From an uncultured Clostridium sp. (lineage in GTDB: Bacteria; Bacillota; Clostridia; TANB77; CAG-508): a stretch of DNA of 16,659 bases. Below the pieces are notes generated by a model. That model was not told the origin of the DNA. It made no database searches and saw only the letters and a program-made list of their open reading frames with translations. Every line of letters begins with the position of its first letter. Position 1 is the first letter of the stretch. The stretch is taken from assembly GCA_900553865.1 (NCBI GenBank), contig USFC01000029.1, positions 1-16,659 of the forward strand. The letters are read 5' to 3'. Shown here in pieces: positions 1 through 7,256 of this stretch. The position numbers were made by a program, and so were the translations under genes.

Positions 1-103
1 GATTACATGAAAAGTTTCTTTCTAATATTTTATAGCCTTGTTCTTCTAAGTAATTACTTGCTATTTCTTCTCCACTTTTTCCCGTTTCTTGTTTATAATA
101 CAT
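1..103 (-). CDS. yraN: YraN/UPF0102 family protein, N-terminal part (runs off the window)
   Basis: Only the first 34 codons are visible, on the minus strand from the ATG at 103 down to the window edge. The peptide begins MYYKQETGKSGEEIASNYL and continues with EEQGYKILERNF. This matches the conserved start of the UPF0102 family: G-x-x-GEE-x-A-x-x-YL, then GYxILExNFxC. Members resemble Holliday-junction-resolvase/endonuclease folds, but their cellular role is poorly defined. The start is supported by a TAAGGA ribosome site about 9 bases upstream and by its position 27 bases after the dprA stop. This gene is commonly clustered with comM and dprA in Bacillota, so it is probably the third gene of that transcription unit. 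The catalytic part lies outside the window. Confidence 0.82.
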   Translation of the reverse strand, partial: MYYKQETGKSGEEIASNYLEEQGYKILERNFSCN

Positions 104-130
104 CTTATTTCCTTACTTTCTATTTTTTGT

Positions 131-1006
131 TTAATCTCTTATTTTTACAATGTTTCCCGGTAATTTTTCTATTATTCCTTCTAGTTGCATTAATGTTAGC
201 TTTTGGTTTATTTGTATTATGCTTTTGTTTAAACTTCTTGCTAATTCATTTATTTCTATTTTGCCTTCTTCTAATTTTTCATAAATTTCTTTGTATTCTT
301 CTGATATTTTTAACTCTTTTATTTCAGTTTCTTCAGGGTCGTTTTCCACATTTTCTCCTATTTGTGTTAATATCTCTTTTGGATTTGTGACTAATATCGC
401 TCCTTGTTTTATTAAATTGTTGGTTCCTACTCCTGTTGTTACGCCTATTTGATTTGGAAGGCAGAATACTTTTCTTTTTTGTTCAAATGCGTATTTTGCC
501 GTAACACCACTCCCACTTCTATACCTTGCTTCTACTATTAAAACTGCTTCTGAAAGTGCAGATATAATTCTATTTCTGAATGGTACTTCTTTTAAATTTA
601 TGTCTGTATCTGGCGAATATTGGCTTATTACGCAGCCTCCATTTTCTATTATACTATTAAATAAATCATCATTTTCTATTGGATATATGTGATTAAATCC
701 GCATCCTAATACTGCTATCGTTTTTCCTTTTTCTTTTTTTGAATTTTCGTGTGCTGTTGTGTCTATTCCTTTTGCTAATCCACTTACTATTGTTATACCT
801 TTTTGTGCTATTTCTTTTGCAAATTTTGCAGCATATTGTTCTCCATATGGGGTACTTATTCTTGAGCCAACTATTGCCACTGCTTTATTTTTAAGTAAAT
901 TTACGTTTCCTACTGCATATATTTTGTTTGGCCTATCTTTTATTTTTAATAATTTTTCTGGATAAAGTTTATCTCCTTCGCTTATTTCATATATCTTATT
1001 TATCAT
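131..1006 (-). CDS. dprA: DNA-processing protein DprA
   Basis: This 291-residue protein is a DprA/Smf homologue. In the known family, DprA binds single-stranded DNA entering during natural transformation, shields it and loads RecA. Visible signatures of the Rossmann-like core are VGSR at residues 46-49, SGLAKGID at 75-82, GCGFNHIYP near 101-109, FRNRIIS at 143-149 and SGSGVTAKYA near 164-173. A C-terminal winged-helix-like segment covers about 235-291. The protein has almost no N-terminal SAM domain, so it is at the short end of the family range. The start has a GAAGGAAG ribosome site just upstream and lies 34 bases after the comM stop, which points to co-transcription from the comM side. DprA is widespread even in species with no known competence, so transformation is not proven by this gene. 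Confidence 0.95.
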   Translation of the reverse strand: MINKIYEISEGDKLYPEKLLKIKDRPNKIYAVGNVNLLKNKAVAIVGSRISTPYGEQYAAKFAKEIAQKGITIVSGLAKGIDTTAHENSKKEKGKTIAVLGCGFNHIYPIENDDLFNSIIENGGCVISQYSPDTDINLKEVPFRNRIISALSEAVLIVEARYRSGSGVTAKYAFEQKRKVFCLPNQIGVTTGVGTNNLIKQGAILVTNPKEILTQIGENVENDPEETEIKELKISEEYKEIYEKLEEGKIEINELARSLNKSIIQINQKLTLMQLEGIIEKLPGNIVKIRD

Positions 1007-1040
1007 TTACTTCCTTCTTTCTTATTTATTTTGGGAACAT

Positions 1041-2578
1041 TTAATTACTCCAATATTTTTTATCTAAGTTTCTATATTGAATTGCCTCTGTAATATGGCT
1101 AGTTTCTATATTTTCTTTTTCATCTAGGTCTGCTATTGTCCTTGCTACTTTTAAAATTCTGTCATGTGCTCTTGCGCTTAGCCCTAGTGTTTCAAAAGCT
1201 TTTTTTAATATTTGTCTTTCTTTTTCGCCTAATTTACAATATTTTTTTATTAAGTTTGGAGTTAGTTGAGAGTTTGAATGTATTTCTAACTCTTTATACC
1301 TATTTTGTTGTATAACTCTTGCTTTATTTACTCTTTCTTTTATTTTAACAGATGTTTCTATTTTTTCTGTTCCTTGTAATTTTTCATATTTTACTGGTGT
1401 TACTTCTACTTGTATGTCTATTCTGTCTAATAGTGGCCCACTTATTTTGCCCATATATTTTTGTATTGCTTGTGGAGAACACGTACATTCCTTTTCCTTT
1501 GACCCATAGAATCCGCAGGGACATGGGTTCATTGAGGCTACTAACATGAAATTGCACGGATAGCTAAGTGTTGCATTTATTCTACTTATTGTAACTATTC
1601 CGTCTTCTAATGGCCCTCTAAGCACTTCTAGTGTGCTTTTATTAAATTCTGGAAGCTCGTCTAAAAATAGCACTCCATTATGTGCCAAACTTATTTCTCC
1701 CGGCTTTGGTATTTTTCCGCCACCTACAAGTGATACCGGCGAAATTGTATGGTGTGGTGCTCTATATGGTCTTATGGTTATAAGTGGTGTATTTTTGGGT
1801 AAAACTCCTGCCACGCTGTGTATTTTTGTGGTTTCTAGTGCTTCTTCGAAGCTTAAATTAGGCAAAATTGATGGTATTCTTCTTGCCATCATTGTTTTTC
1901 CGTGAGCCCGGTGTTCCTATTAGTAAACAGTTATGTCCTCCTGCCGCCGCAACTTCTAACGCTCTTTTTATATTTTCCTGCCCTTTTACTTCTGAAAAAT
2001 CTAGCAAGGTTTCAAATTGTTTTTCAAATATTTTATCTATTTCTATTTTTTGTTTTGGAATTTCTTCTTCAGAATTTAAATAATTTATTACTTGATTTAA
2101 AGTTTTTGCTCCTAATATTTCTATTCCTTGCACAACTGCTGCTTCTTTTGCATTTTGCAAAGGAATTATTATTTTGGCTATTCCGTAGTCTTTTCGCTTC
2201 TATACACATTGGCAATATTCCATTTACTGCATTTAGTTTTCCATCAAGTGATAGCTCTCCTACAAATGCAATATTTTCTATTTTTTCTTTACTTACTTCT
2301 CCTAAGCTTGCAAGTATTCCCACTGCTATTGGTAAGTCAAAAAATGAACCTTCTTTTTTTGTATCTGCTGGCGCTAAATTGACGAGTATTTTTCTGCTTT
2401 GCAGTTCATAACCAGAATTTCTAATTGCTGTTTTTACTCTTTCTTTTGCTTCTTTTATGCTTGTGTCTGGCAGTCCTACTATTTCGAATCCTGGCATTCC
2501 TGCTGAAATATCCACTTGTACATAAACTAAATAGCCATCTAGCCCTGTTAATGACATGCTTTTTATTATTGATAACAT
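1041..2578 (-). pseudogene. comM: ComM/YifB AAA+ Mg-chelatase-like ATPase, interrupted by two single-base insertions
   Basis: Three overlapping minus-strand frames together encode one ComM/YifB protein. If the extra bases at 2185 and 1902 are removed, the frame is 511 codons plus stop, the usual family length. The first insertion falls after EAKRL, where the family continues GIAKIIIPLQNAKEA. The second destroys the Walker A motif, turning GTPGSGKTMMARR into GTPGSRKNNDG. Other intact signatures are RPYRAPHHT, LAHNGVLFLDELPEF (Walker B region), the cysteine-rich SMNPCPCGFYG and a C-terminal GLSARAHDRILKVARTIADL. Characterised ComM is a hexameric branch-migration helicase that extends recombination of transformed DNA; YifB in Bacillota is less studied. 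The start at 2578 is conventional for the family (MLSIIKSMSLTGLDGY). As written the gene cannot give a functional ATPase. Both lesions share one context, so sequencing error remains possible. Confidence 0.9.
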
Positions 2579-2657
2579 TTTTTCCTCTTTCTTTTTGGAT
2601 TTTTGTTTAGAAATAATTTTTATTTGAATAAAAATTTGATTTATTTAAGTTTTATTA

Positions 2658-2686
2658 TTTATATCATATTTTACTTTGTTTGTAAA
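2658..2686 (-). promoter_or_regulatory. Candidate promoter for the comM-dprA-yraN unit
   Basis: Read on the minus strand, TTTACA (2686-2681) is followed after 17 bases by TATAAA (2663-2658). Each hexamer matches the sigma-A consensus at five of six positions. It lies about 80 bases upstream of the comM start. The surroundings are very AT-rich, so chance matches are expected and the call is moderate. Confidence 0.45.
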
Positions 2687-2889
2687 CATAAAATTGATAA
2701 TTTTTTTGAGAAATTATCGACCTTATTGTCTATTTTTCGACTCTTTTATTTAACTATCTTTATAAAATTTCATTTTGTACTATTACTTTCTTTTATTTGA
2801 ATTTTCAATTAGATTGGAAAATTTATAAAAATAATTTTTTGGGTTAAACTTAACTGTTTTTTTGCTCAGTCATCAAAAGCAGTTAAAAA

Positions 2890-2936
2890 TTACCTTTAGG
2901 GACAGATTCACCTTTTAGAAACGTCCCTAAAGGTAA
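2890..2936 (-). terminator. Perfect 14-bp hairpin downstream of copA
   Basis: TTACCTTTAGGGAC at 2890-2903 is exactly reverse-complementary to 2923-2936, with a 19-base loop. Read on the minus strand, it begins 13 bases after the copA stop and is followed by TTTTT, so it can serve as the copA terminator. The GGGAC and GTCCC ends with a long loop also resemble small interspersed palindromic repeats seen in Bacillota genomes. The rest of 2579-2948 holds no gene that I can support. Confidence 0.65.
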
Positions 2937-2948
2937 CTAAATATATTT

Positions 2949-5147
2949 TTATTTTTTTAATCTTAACGCATTTAGTGTTACGGTTAAACTGCTTACCACC
3001 ATTGCCACGCTTGCCCACATTGGATTTATTGAAATGCCTATTGGTTTTAGTATTCCTATTGCTATTGGTATCATTAAAATATTATAGAAAAATGCCCAGA
3101 ATAAATTTTGTTTTATATTTCTTACTGTTCTTTTGCTTATTTCTATCAATTTTAATATTGAATTTAAGTCATTTTTTGTTAGTATTACATCTGCTGAATC
3201 CATTGCTATATCTGTTCCACTTTTTACACTTACTCCTATATTTGCTTTTGTAATGGCTAAACTATCGTTTATACCGTCGCCACACATCATTACTATTTTT
3301 CCCTCTTGTTGCAAATTTTCTATTATTTCTGCTTTTTGAACTGGTAATACATTTGATATTACTTTTGTAATTCCTAGTTTACTTGCTATTTTTTCTGCCG
3401 TTTGGGTATTATCTCCTGTAAGCATAATTGTTTGTATATTTTTATTGTTCATTTTTTCTATTACTTCTTTTGCATTTTCTCTTACTACGTCATTTACCCC
3501 AATTAATGCAATAATCCTTTTACTTTTTATTACATAAATTATACTATTTCCTTCTGATGTTAGTTTGTTTTCATCTTCTATATGTTCATTTTGAATATTA
3601 TACTTTTCTACAATTTTTCTGTTTCCTAGTATTATTTCATCATTTTCTATTGTTCCTATAATTCCGTATCCTGCAATGTTTTCGAAGGTTTTTACTTCTA
3701 TTTTTTCTTGTTTTTTAGCCTCCATATAGTCTGTAAAAGCTTTTCCTATAGGGTGTGTTGATTTTTCTTCTATACTACCAACTATTTGTATTAATTGGTC
3801 GTTATTTAATTCACTATAATTGTATATTTCAGAAATCTTTAATTTTCCATAAGTTAAAGTTCCTGTTTTATCTAATACTATAGTGTTTATCTTTGAGGCA
3901 TTTTCTAACACTTCACTTTTCTTTACTAATATTCCATTATTTACGCATACTCCCTCGCTTACAACTATTGCAAGTGGTGTTGCTAAACCTAAACTGCATG
4001 GACATGCAACTACTAATACAGTAACAAATGTGCTTATTGCTACTGATATATCATAACCTAATATTAGGTATATTATAAAGGTTATTATTGCTATTAAAAT
4101 AACTACTGGCACAAAATAACCTGAAATTTTATCTGCTATTTTTGCTATTGGTGCTTTGGTATTACTTGCTTCTATTACTAATCTTACTATTTCTGATATT
4201 GTTGATTCTTTTCCAATTTTTTCTGCTTTATATTTTATAAATCCATCATAATTTAGACTTCCTGCAATTACTTTTTCTCCTACTTTCCTATTTACTGGTT
4301 TACTTTCTCCTGTTATAAAAGCTTCATCTAAATGTGCTTTTCCTTCTATTATTTCTCCATCTACTGCTATTTTTTCCCCCGGTTTTGCAATTAAAATATT
4401 ACCTTTTTTAATTTCATCTAGTGTTACTTGTTTTGTCTTGCCATCTATTTCAATGGTTGCCATGCTTGGTGTTATTTCAACTAATTTTTTTATAGCTTCT
4501 CTTGTTTTGTCTTTGCTAATTCCATCTACATATCTTCCTAATTTTATAAAATAAATTATAATCGCTGCAGATTCAAAATATAAATTCATTACAAAATGAT
4601 GATTTCCTTTAAATATTTGTATTGCTCCATATACGCTATATGCTATGCTACTTAATACTCCAATTGTAACTAAAGTATCCATATTTGGAATTAAATGTAT
4701 TAGATTTTTTATTCCGTTTTTTAAAATATCATATCCATACACTAAAAATGCTATTGTTAATATTAATAGCGCTATTGTATAATTTATTGGATTTTTATGA
4801 GGGTCTAATAAATTAATTATTGGTAAATTTATCATATGTCCCATTGAAATATACATGAGTATAATTGCTAAAATGGTAAACACAATGAATTTTATTTTTT
4901 CTGTTTTGTTTTTATTTTCTATTTTGAATTCTTTGAATATTCCTGTACTTTTGAATCCTGCCTGTTTTACATATTTTTCAATTTTTTCTTGATTTAATAC
5001 GTTTTCATCATAATAGATTGTAGCATTTGCCATTACTAAATTTACGCTTGCCTCTATTATCCCATTTTGCTTATTTAAATATTTTTCTAGCCCATTTGAA
5101 CATGCACTGCAAGTCATTCCTTCTATGCTTAAAATAATATTTTTCAT
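2949..5147 (-). CDS. copA: Copper-translocating P1B-type ATPase
   Basis: This 732-residue P-type ATPase should export Cu(I) across the cytoplasmic membrane using ATP. The domains appear in order. One heavy-metal-binding domain has GMTCSAC (Cys13 and Cys16). Four hydrophobic segments span about 85-205. The actuator TGES is at 279-282. Two helices flank the membrane metal site CPC at 382-384. The phosphorylation loop is DKTGT at 426-430, with HP at 465-466, TGDN at 577-580 and GDGIND at 623-628. Two final membrane helices include M716 and S719/S720, the M-x-x-S pattern usual in Cu(I) pumps. The CPC motif with these final-helix residues favours Cu(I) (or Ag(I)) over zinc or cadmium. It starts 30 bases after the copZ stop, behind an AGAGG ribosome site, so the two genes form one operon. 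The reading frame is intact. Confidence 0.96.
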   Translation of the reverse strand: MKNIILSIEGMTCSACSNGLEKYLNKQNGIIEASVNLVMANATIYYDENVLNQEKIEKYVKQAGFKSTGIFKEFKIENKNKTEKIKFIVFTILAIILMYISMGHMINLPIINLLDPHKNPINYTIALLILTIAFLVYGYDILKNGIKNLIHLIPNMDTLVTIGVLSSIAYSVYGAIQIFKGNHHFVMNLYFESAAIIIYFIKLGRYVDGISKDKTREAIKKLVEITPSMATIEIDGKTKQVTLDEIKKGNILIAKPGEKIAVDGEIIEGKAHLDEAFITGESKPVNRKVGEKVIAGSLNYDGFIKYKAEKIGKESTISEIVRLVIEASNTKAPIAKIADKISGYFVPVVILIAIITFIIYLILGYDISVAISTFVTVLVVACPCSLGLATPLAIVVSEGVCVNNGILVKKSEVLENASKINTIVLDKTGTLTYGKLKISEIYNYSELNNDQLIQIVGSIEEKSTHPIGKAFTDYMEAKKQEKIEVKTFENIAGYGIIGTIENDEIILGNRKIVEKYNIQNEHIEDENKLTSEGNSIIYVIKSKRIIALIGVNDVVRENAKEVIEKMNNKNIQTIMLTGDNTQTAEKIASKLGITKVISNVLPVQKAEIIENLQQEGKIVMMCGDGINDSLAITKANIGVSVKSGTDIAMDSADVILTKNDLNSILKLIEISKRTVRNIKQNLFWAFFYNILMIPIAIGILKPIGISINPMWASVAMVVSSLTVTLNALRLKK

Positions 5148-5177
5148 TTTATTTTTCCTCTCGATTTCTTTATTTTA

Positions 5178-5384
5178 TTATTCTTTTACTTCAAAACCTA
5201 ATTCACAAATTCTCTCCTTTATTTCATTTATATTTGCTTCATCTTCCATTTTTATTATTACTTTATTATTTTCGTGATTTGCATTTACTTCTTTCACATT
5301 TTTAATTTCTTTTAAAGAGTTTTCCACTCTTTTTTCACAACCTGTGCATACCATTCCTTCTACATTTAAAATAATTTCTTTCAT
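5178..5384 (-). CDS. copZ: CopZ-like copper chaperone (heavy-metal-associated domain)
   Basis: This 68-residue protein is a single HMA domain. It has GMVCTGC near residues 10-16, whose two cysteines are the usual Cu(I) ligands, and ends in the family-typical ICELGFEV. Such proteins carry Cu(I) in the cytosol and hand it to the HMA domain of CopA. It is the first gene of the operon: an AAAGGATG ribosome site lies just upstream and a strong promoter about 110 bases further. The length is normal for CopZ. The assignment to copper rather than another soft metal rests on the adjacent CPC-type ATPase. Confidence 0.92.
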   Translation of the reverse strand: MKEIILNVEGMVCTGCEKRVENSLKEIKNVKEVNANHENNKVIIKMEDEANINEIKERICELGFEVKE

Positions 5385-5496
5385 TTTTTATCATCCTTTC
5401 CTATTTTTATTTTTTTAGTTTTGCATAAATTTTATTGTTTTAATTTTATTATGCAATTTTTGGGTTAAGATTATTAAATTGATTTTCTATTTTTAT

Positions 5497-5525
5497 ATTA
5501 TATACTCCTTATGGTATTTTGTAAA
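5497..5525 (-). promoter_or_regulatory. copZ-copA promoter
   Basis: On the minus strand, TTTACA (5525-5520) and a perfect TATAAT (5502-5497) are separated by exactly 17 bases, the optimum for the vegetative sigma factor. It lies about 110 bases upstream of the copZ start, in a region with no other gene. The interval 5385-5717 holds only this promoter, its dyad and the tRNA promoter. Confidence 0.7.
5502..5517. promoter_or_regulatory. CsoR-like operator candidate inside the cop promoter spacer
   Basis: ATACTCCTTATGGTAT is an imperfect dyad with ATAC and GTAT ends, resembling the ATACCC/GGGTAT pattern of CsoR copper-repressor operators. It almost fills the spacer between the -35 and -10 boxes, where a repressor would block transcription. 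A half-site-like AGGGGTAT lies just upstream at about 5529-5536. No copper regulator gene is in the window, so the factor is inferred. A CopY or CueR site is less likely, because the CopY core TACA-N2-TGTA and the long MerR-type spacer are absent. Confidence 0.45.
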
Positions 5526-5664
5526 TATAGGGGTATTTCTCTTTTTCTTAGTTATAGTATGTTTTTTAATGGTTGTTTTTTGAATTTTTATAATTTTTTC
5601 AACTAAAGTTTATGATTTTTCTTCAATTTTTCTTCAATTTTTTTGAGTTTTTTGCTAAAAACTA

Positions 5665-5693
5665 TTGAAATTTTTCTCTATATATGATATTAT
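5665..5693 (+). promoter_or_regulatory. tRNA-Pro promoter
   Basis: TTGAAA (5665-5670) and TATTAT (5688-5693) are separated by 17 bases. The predicted start, near 5700, is about 18 bases before the mature tRNA. Spacing and position fit a stable-RNA promoter. Confidence 0.6.
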
Positions 5694-5717
5694 TATTAAG
5701 CATTTGAAAGTGGTCTT

Positions 5718-5793
5718 CGAGGTGTAGCGCAGTTGGTAGCGCGCGTGGTTTGGGACCATGAGGTCGCAGGTTCGATCCCTGTCACCTCGACCA
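5718..5793 (+). tRNA. tRNA-Pro (anticodon UGG)
   Basis: The 76-base cloverleaf is complete. The acceptor stem is CGAGGTG (5718-5724) paired with CACCTCG (5783-5789), then discriminator A and an encoded CCA (5791-5793). The D arm contains AGCGCAG. The anticodon stem CGTGG/CCATG (5744-5748 and 5756-5760) encloses the loop TTTGGGA with anticodon TGG at 5751-5753. The T arm contains GGTTCGATCCC. The gene is intact although its 3' end is the left boundary of the island described below. Confidence 0.97.
5783..5793 (+). repeat. attL: 3' end of tRNA-Pro, 11-bp direct repeat
   Basis: CACCTCGACCA here is repeated exactly at 14491-14501, about 8.7 kb away, and the integrase gene lies between the copies. 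This is the standard signature of tyrosine-integrase insertion at a tRNA 3' end. The incoming copy keeps the acceptor stem intact. The repeat is short, so the crossover may extend into less well matched bases. An imperfect inverted repeat follows directly inside the island at 5799-5840. Confidence 0.7.
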
Positions 5794-5856
5794 TAAAAGA
5801 CTAGTTTTTGATGAAAATTCATTAGAATTCAAAAACAGTCAAATGATTTTAAATAA

Positions 5857-5894
5857 GCTATTTTCTAAGAGTTTTTAGAAAATAGCATTTTTTT
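5857..5894 (+). terminator. Rho-independent terminator downstream of tRNA-Pro
   Basis: GCTATTTTCTAA at 5857-5868 pairs perfectly with 5875-5886 around a 6-base loop and is followed by ATTTTTTT. It lies 64 bases past the tRNA, inside the island, and would stop read-through from the tRNA promoter into the rep-like gene. Confidence 0.75.
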
Positions 5895-5900
5895 ATTTAT

Positions 5901-5928
5901 TCTAAAAAATGTCTAAAAATTCTAAAAA
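5901..5928 (+). repeat. Short iteron-like repeats upstream of the rep-like gene
   Basis: TCTAAAAA occurs at 5901-5908, 5912-5919 and 5921-5928, followed by a related TTCTGATTTTT. The spacing of 9 to 11 bases is close to one helical turn. In known plasmids such arrays bind initiators. The function here is inferred only from the neighbouring RepA_N-type gene, and simple A/T richness could explain part of it. Confidence 0.35.
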
Positions 5929-5954
5929 ATTCTGATTTTTTGTTCTGAAAAGTA

Positions 5955-6005
5955 TTCCGCAAAATGATTTTTACAAGAAAAAAATGTTCCAAAAATTTCC
6001 GCAAA
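5955..6005 (+). repeat. Left-end TTCCGCAAA motifs (candidate integrase arm sites)
   Basis: TTCCGCAAAA is at 5955-5964 and TTCCGCAAA at 5997-6005, with a weaker TGTTCCAAAAA between them at 5985-5995. Closely related TTCCGTAAAA copies are near the right end at 14407-14429. Motifs shared by both ends but not seen in between suit arm-type binding sites of a tyrosine integrase or its excisionase. This is inference from pattern and position. Confidence 0.45.
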
Positions 6006-6071
6006 GCAAAAAACGTTGATATTTAGCTACTTTGAGTGTTGAAAGTAAAACACAAAAAGGAGGCTATTGAT

Positions 6072-6437
6072 ATGTATTTTATACCATATAAAGCAAATGA
6101 GTTTCTGGAAAATAGTTTTTTCCAAGTACCAAAAGAGCTATTTGCAAATCCATATTATACAGATTTAAGTCTAACAAGTAAGGTATTATATGGACTATTA
6201 CTAGACAGATTATCTTTATCTATAAAAAATAAATGGACAGATAAATACGGAGATATTTATATTATATTTTCAAGAAAAGAAGCTCAGGAGAAGCTTAATC
6301 TTTCAGATAAAACTGTTACAAAAGCATTCAAAGAATTAAAGAACAAGAAATTAATTCGTGAAATAAGAACAGGTTTTAAGAAGAACAACATTATATATGT
6401 TGGTAAGATTAATCATGTAAAAATGTATGAATCGTAA
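6072..6437 (+). CDS. Short RepA_N-type replication initiator-like protein
   Basis: The protein has 121 residues from the ATG at 6072, chosen over an upstream ATG at 6036 because AAGGAGG lies 8 bases before it. It matches the N-terminal winged-helix part of RepA_N initiators. It shows SFFQVPKELF near residues 16-25, then LSLTSKVLYGLLLDRLSLS, the aromatic W-x-D-x-x-G-D-x-Y turn, and a recognition-helix segment LNLSDKTVTKAFKELKNKKLI. RepA_N plasmid initiators are usually 250-350 residues; here the C-terminal domain is missing. Such short forms are common in small integrative elements of gut Clostridia. It could allow autonomous replication of the excised circle or act only as a DNA-binding regulator. 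Iteron-like repeats precede it. The 139 bases after its stop contain a shifted frame that looks like a decayed tail. Confidence 0.75.
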   Translation: MYFIPYKANEFLENSFFQVPKELFANPYYTDLSLTSKVLYGLLLDRLSLSIKNKWTDKYGDIYIIFSRKEAQEKLNLSDKTVTKAFKELKNKKLIREIRTGFKKNNIIYVGKINHVKMYES

Positions 6438-6576
6438 ATTTTTCGTTTCATGATACAGAAATTTTACGATACTAGAGTCGGAAAAATTACGATGTAATAA
6501 TACTAATTATAATATAAATAATTATATTAATATTTATTACATACTAAAAAGAAAATATTAAAGGAGTGAATAAATT

Positions 6577-6942
6577 ATGAGTAAAAAAGAATTAGAATAT
6601 CAAAAAATAGGAGACTTTTATCTTCCAAAGGTATCTTTTCTTGTTGAAGATGAAAAAATCGAAAATATAGGCAAATATGGACTATTAAGATTAGAATATT
6701 TGAAAGAACATAAGAAAGGTTATTATATTTTTCTTATGATTAATGGATCTGTTCCATTTGAGTTAAGAAATGTAGATTCTACTGCAAATGAGAGAGTAAA
6801 AAAGTTAATTAAGCAGATGGCAGAGCAAGAAAATATTAATGAAGAATTAAAAGCAAAAGACCAAATGGAGTGGGTCAGATGTATGAATAATATAAAAAAT
6901 AGAGCTGAAGAAATTGTACTTAAAGAATTAGTTTATGTATAA
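6577..6942 (+). CDS. tnpV: TnpV family transposon-encoded protein
   Basis: This 121-residue protein matches the TnpV family, known from Tn4451-type elements and common as cargo in clostridial integrative elements. Its biochemical function is unknown. Visible family features are an N-terminal Y-x-x-x-GDFYLPK, then IGKYGLLRLEYLKEHKKGYY near residues 31-50. The strongly conserved C-terminal block is DQMEWVRCMNNIKNRAEEIV followed by LKELVY. AAAGGAGTG lies about 10 bases before the ATG. It is probably co-oriented cargo with the rep-like gene 139 bases upstream. The length is normal for the family. The family is not a transposase despite the name, so no transposition activity is implied. Confidence 0.82.
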   Translation: MSKKELEYQKIGDFYLPKVSFLVEDEKIENIGKYGLLRLEYLKEHKKGYYIFLMINGSVPFELRNVDSTANERVKKLIKQMAEQENINEELKAKDQMEWVRCMNNIKNRAEEIVLKELVYV

Positions 6943-7119
6943 AAATAGTTTCTAAAAAATGAGTTAATGGAAAAATAAAAGTACAAAAAAGGGAATAAAA
7001 GATGTACCATAAAATGAATTTATGTACCCCAAAAAGTAAAAATAAAGTAACAATAATTAAAAAATAAATACCTCTTTAGGAACAAAGTAAAGTACTAAAA
7101 TAGGTGCAATAAATTATTT

Positions 7120-7230
7120 TATAATTCAATTTCTTGTCCCAGCCAGCCAGCAAGCACTGAATTTGGGAGACCGAAGTTCTCCTTGCTCCACATTCTGTTC
7201 AATGGGATAAGTCCCAATCCCTTTTATAAA
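7120..7230. other. GC-richer structured non-coding segment, candidate oriT or small RNA
   Basis: The gap 6943-7256 has no gene. Within it, about 7138-7220 is clearly richer in G and C than its surroundings. It can fold: AGCAA (7149-7153) pairs with TTGCT (7083+100 to 7187, that is 7183-7187), enclosing GGAGA (7166-7170) with TCTCC (7178-7182). A second small hairpin has TGGGA (7203-7207) and TCCCA (7212-7216). A CAGC/CCAGC run precedes them. The layout resembles transfer-origin regions found beside mobilisation genes in clostridial elements, but no relaxase is nearby, so this is inference. A structured RNA or a remnant of a lost mobilisation module is the alternative. Confidence 0.35.
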
Positions 7231-7256
7231 AAATTAAAATATAAGGTGAATAATAG

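Noticed and set aside
7..390. Open plus-strand frame encoding a very hydrophobic F/L-rich peptide
   Set aside because: It lies antisense to dprA and yraN; the composition is what T-rich complementary strands produce, and there is no ribosome site.
1902..2185. Programmed frameshifting in comM
   Set aside because: Neither site has a slippery heptamer or a following pseudoknot, both need removal of one extra base, and ComM/YifB is not known to use recoding.
1868..2411. Several plus-strand frames opposite comM
   Set aside because: They are shadows of a well-recognised minus-strand gene, with no family resemblance or start signals.
5901..5928. CRISPR array
   Set aside because: The repeats are only 8 bases long with 1-3 bases between them; no spacers of usual size and no cas genes are present.
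6577..6942. Transposase
   Set aside because: The TnpV family is named from its transposon context; no DDE or serine-recombinase catalytic motif is visible.
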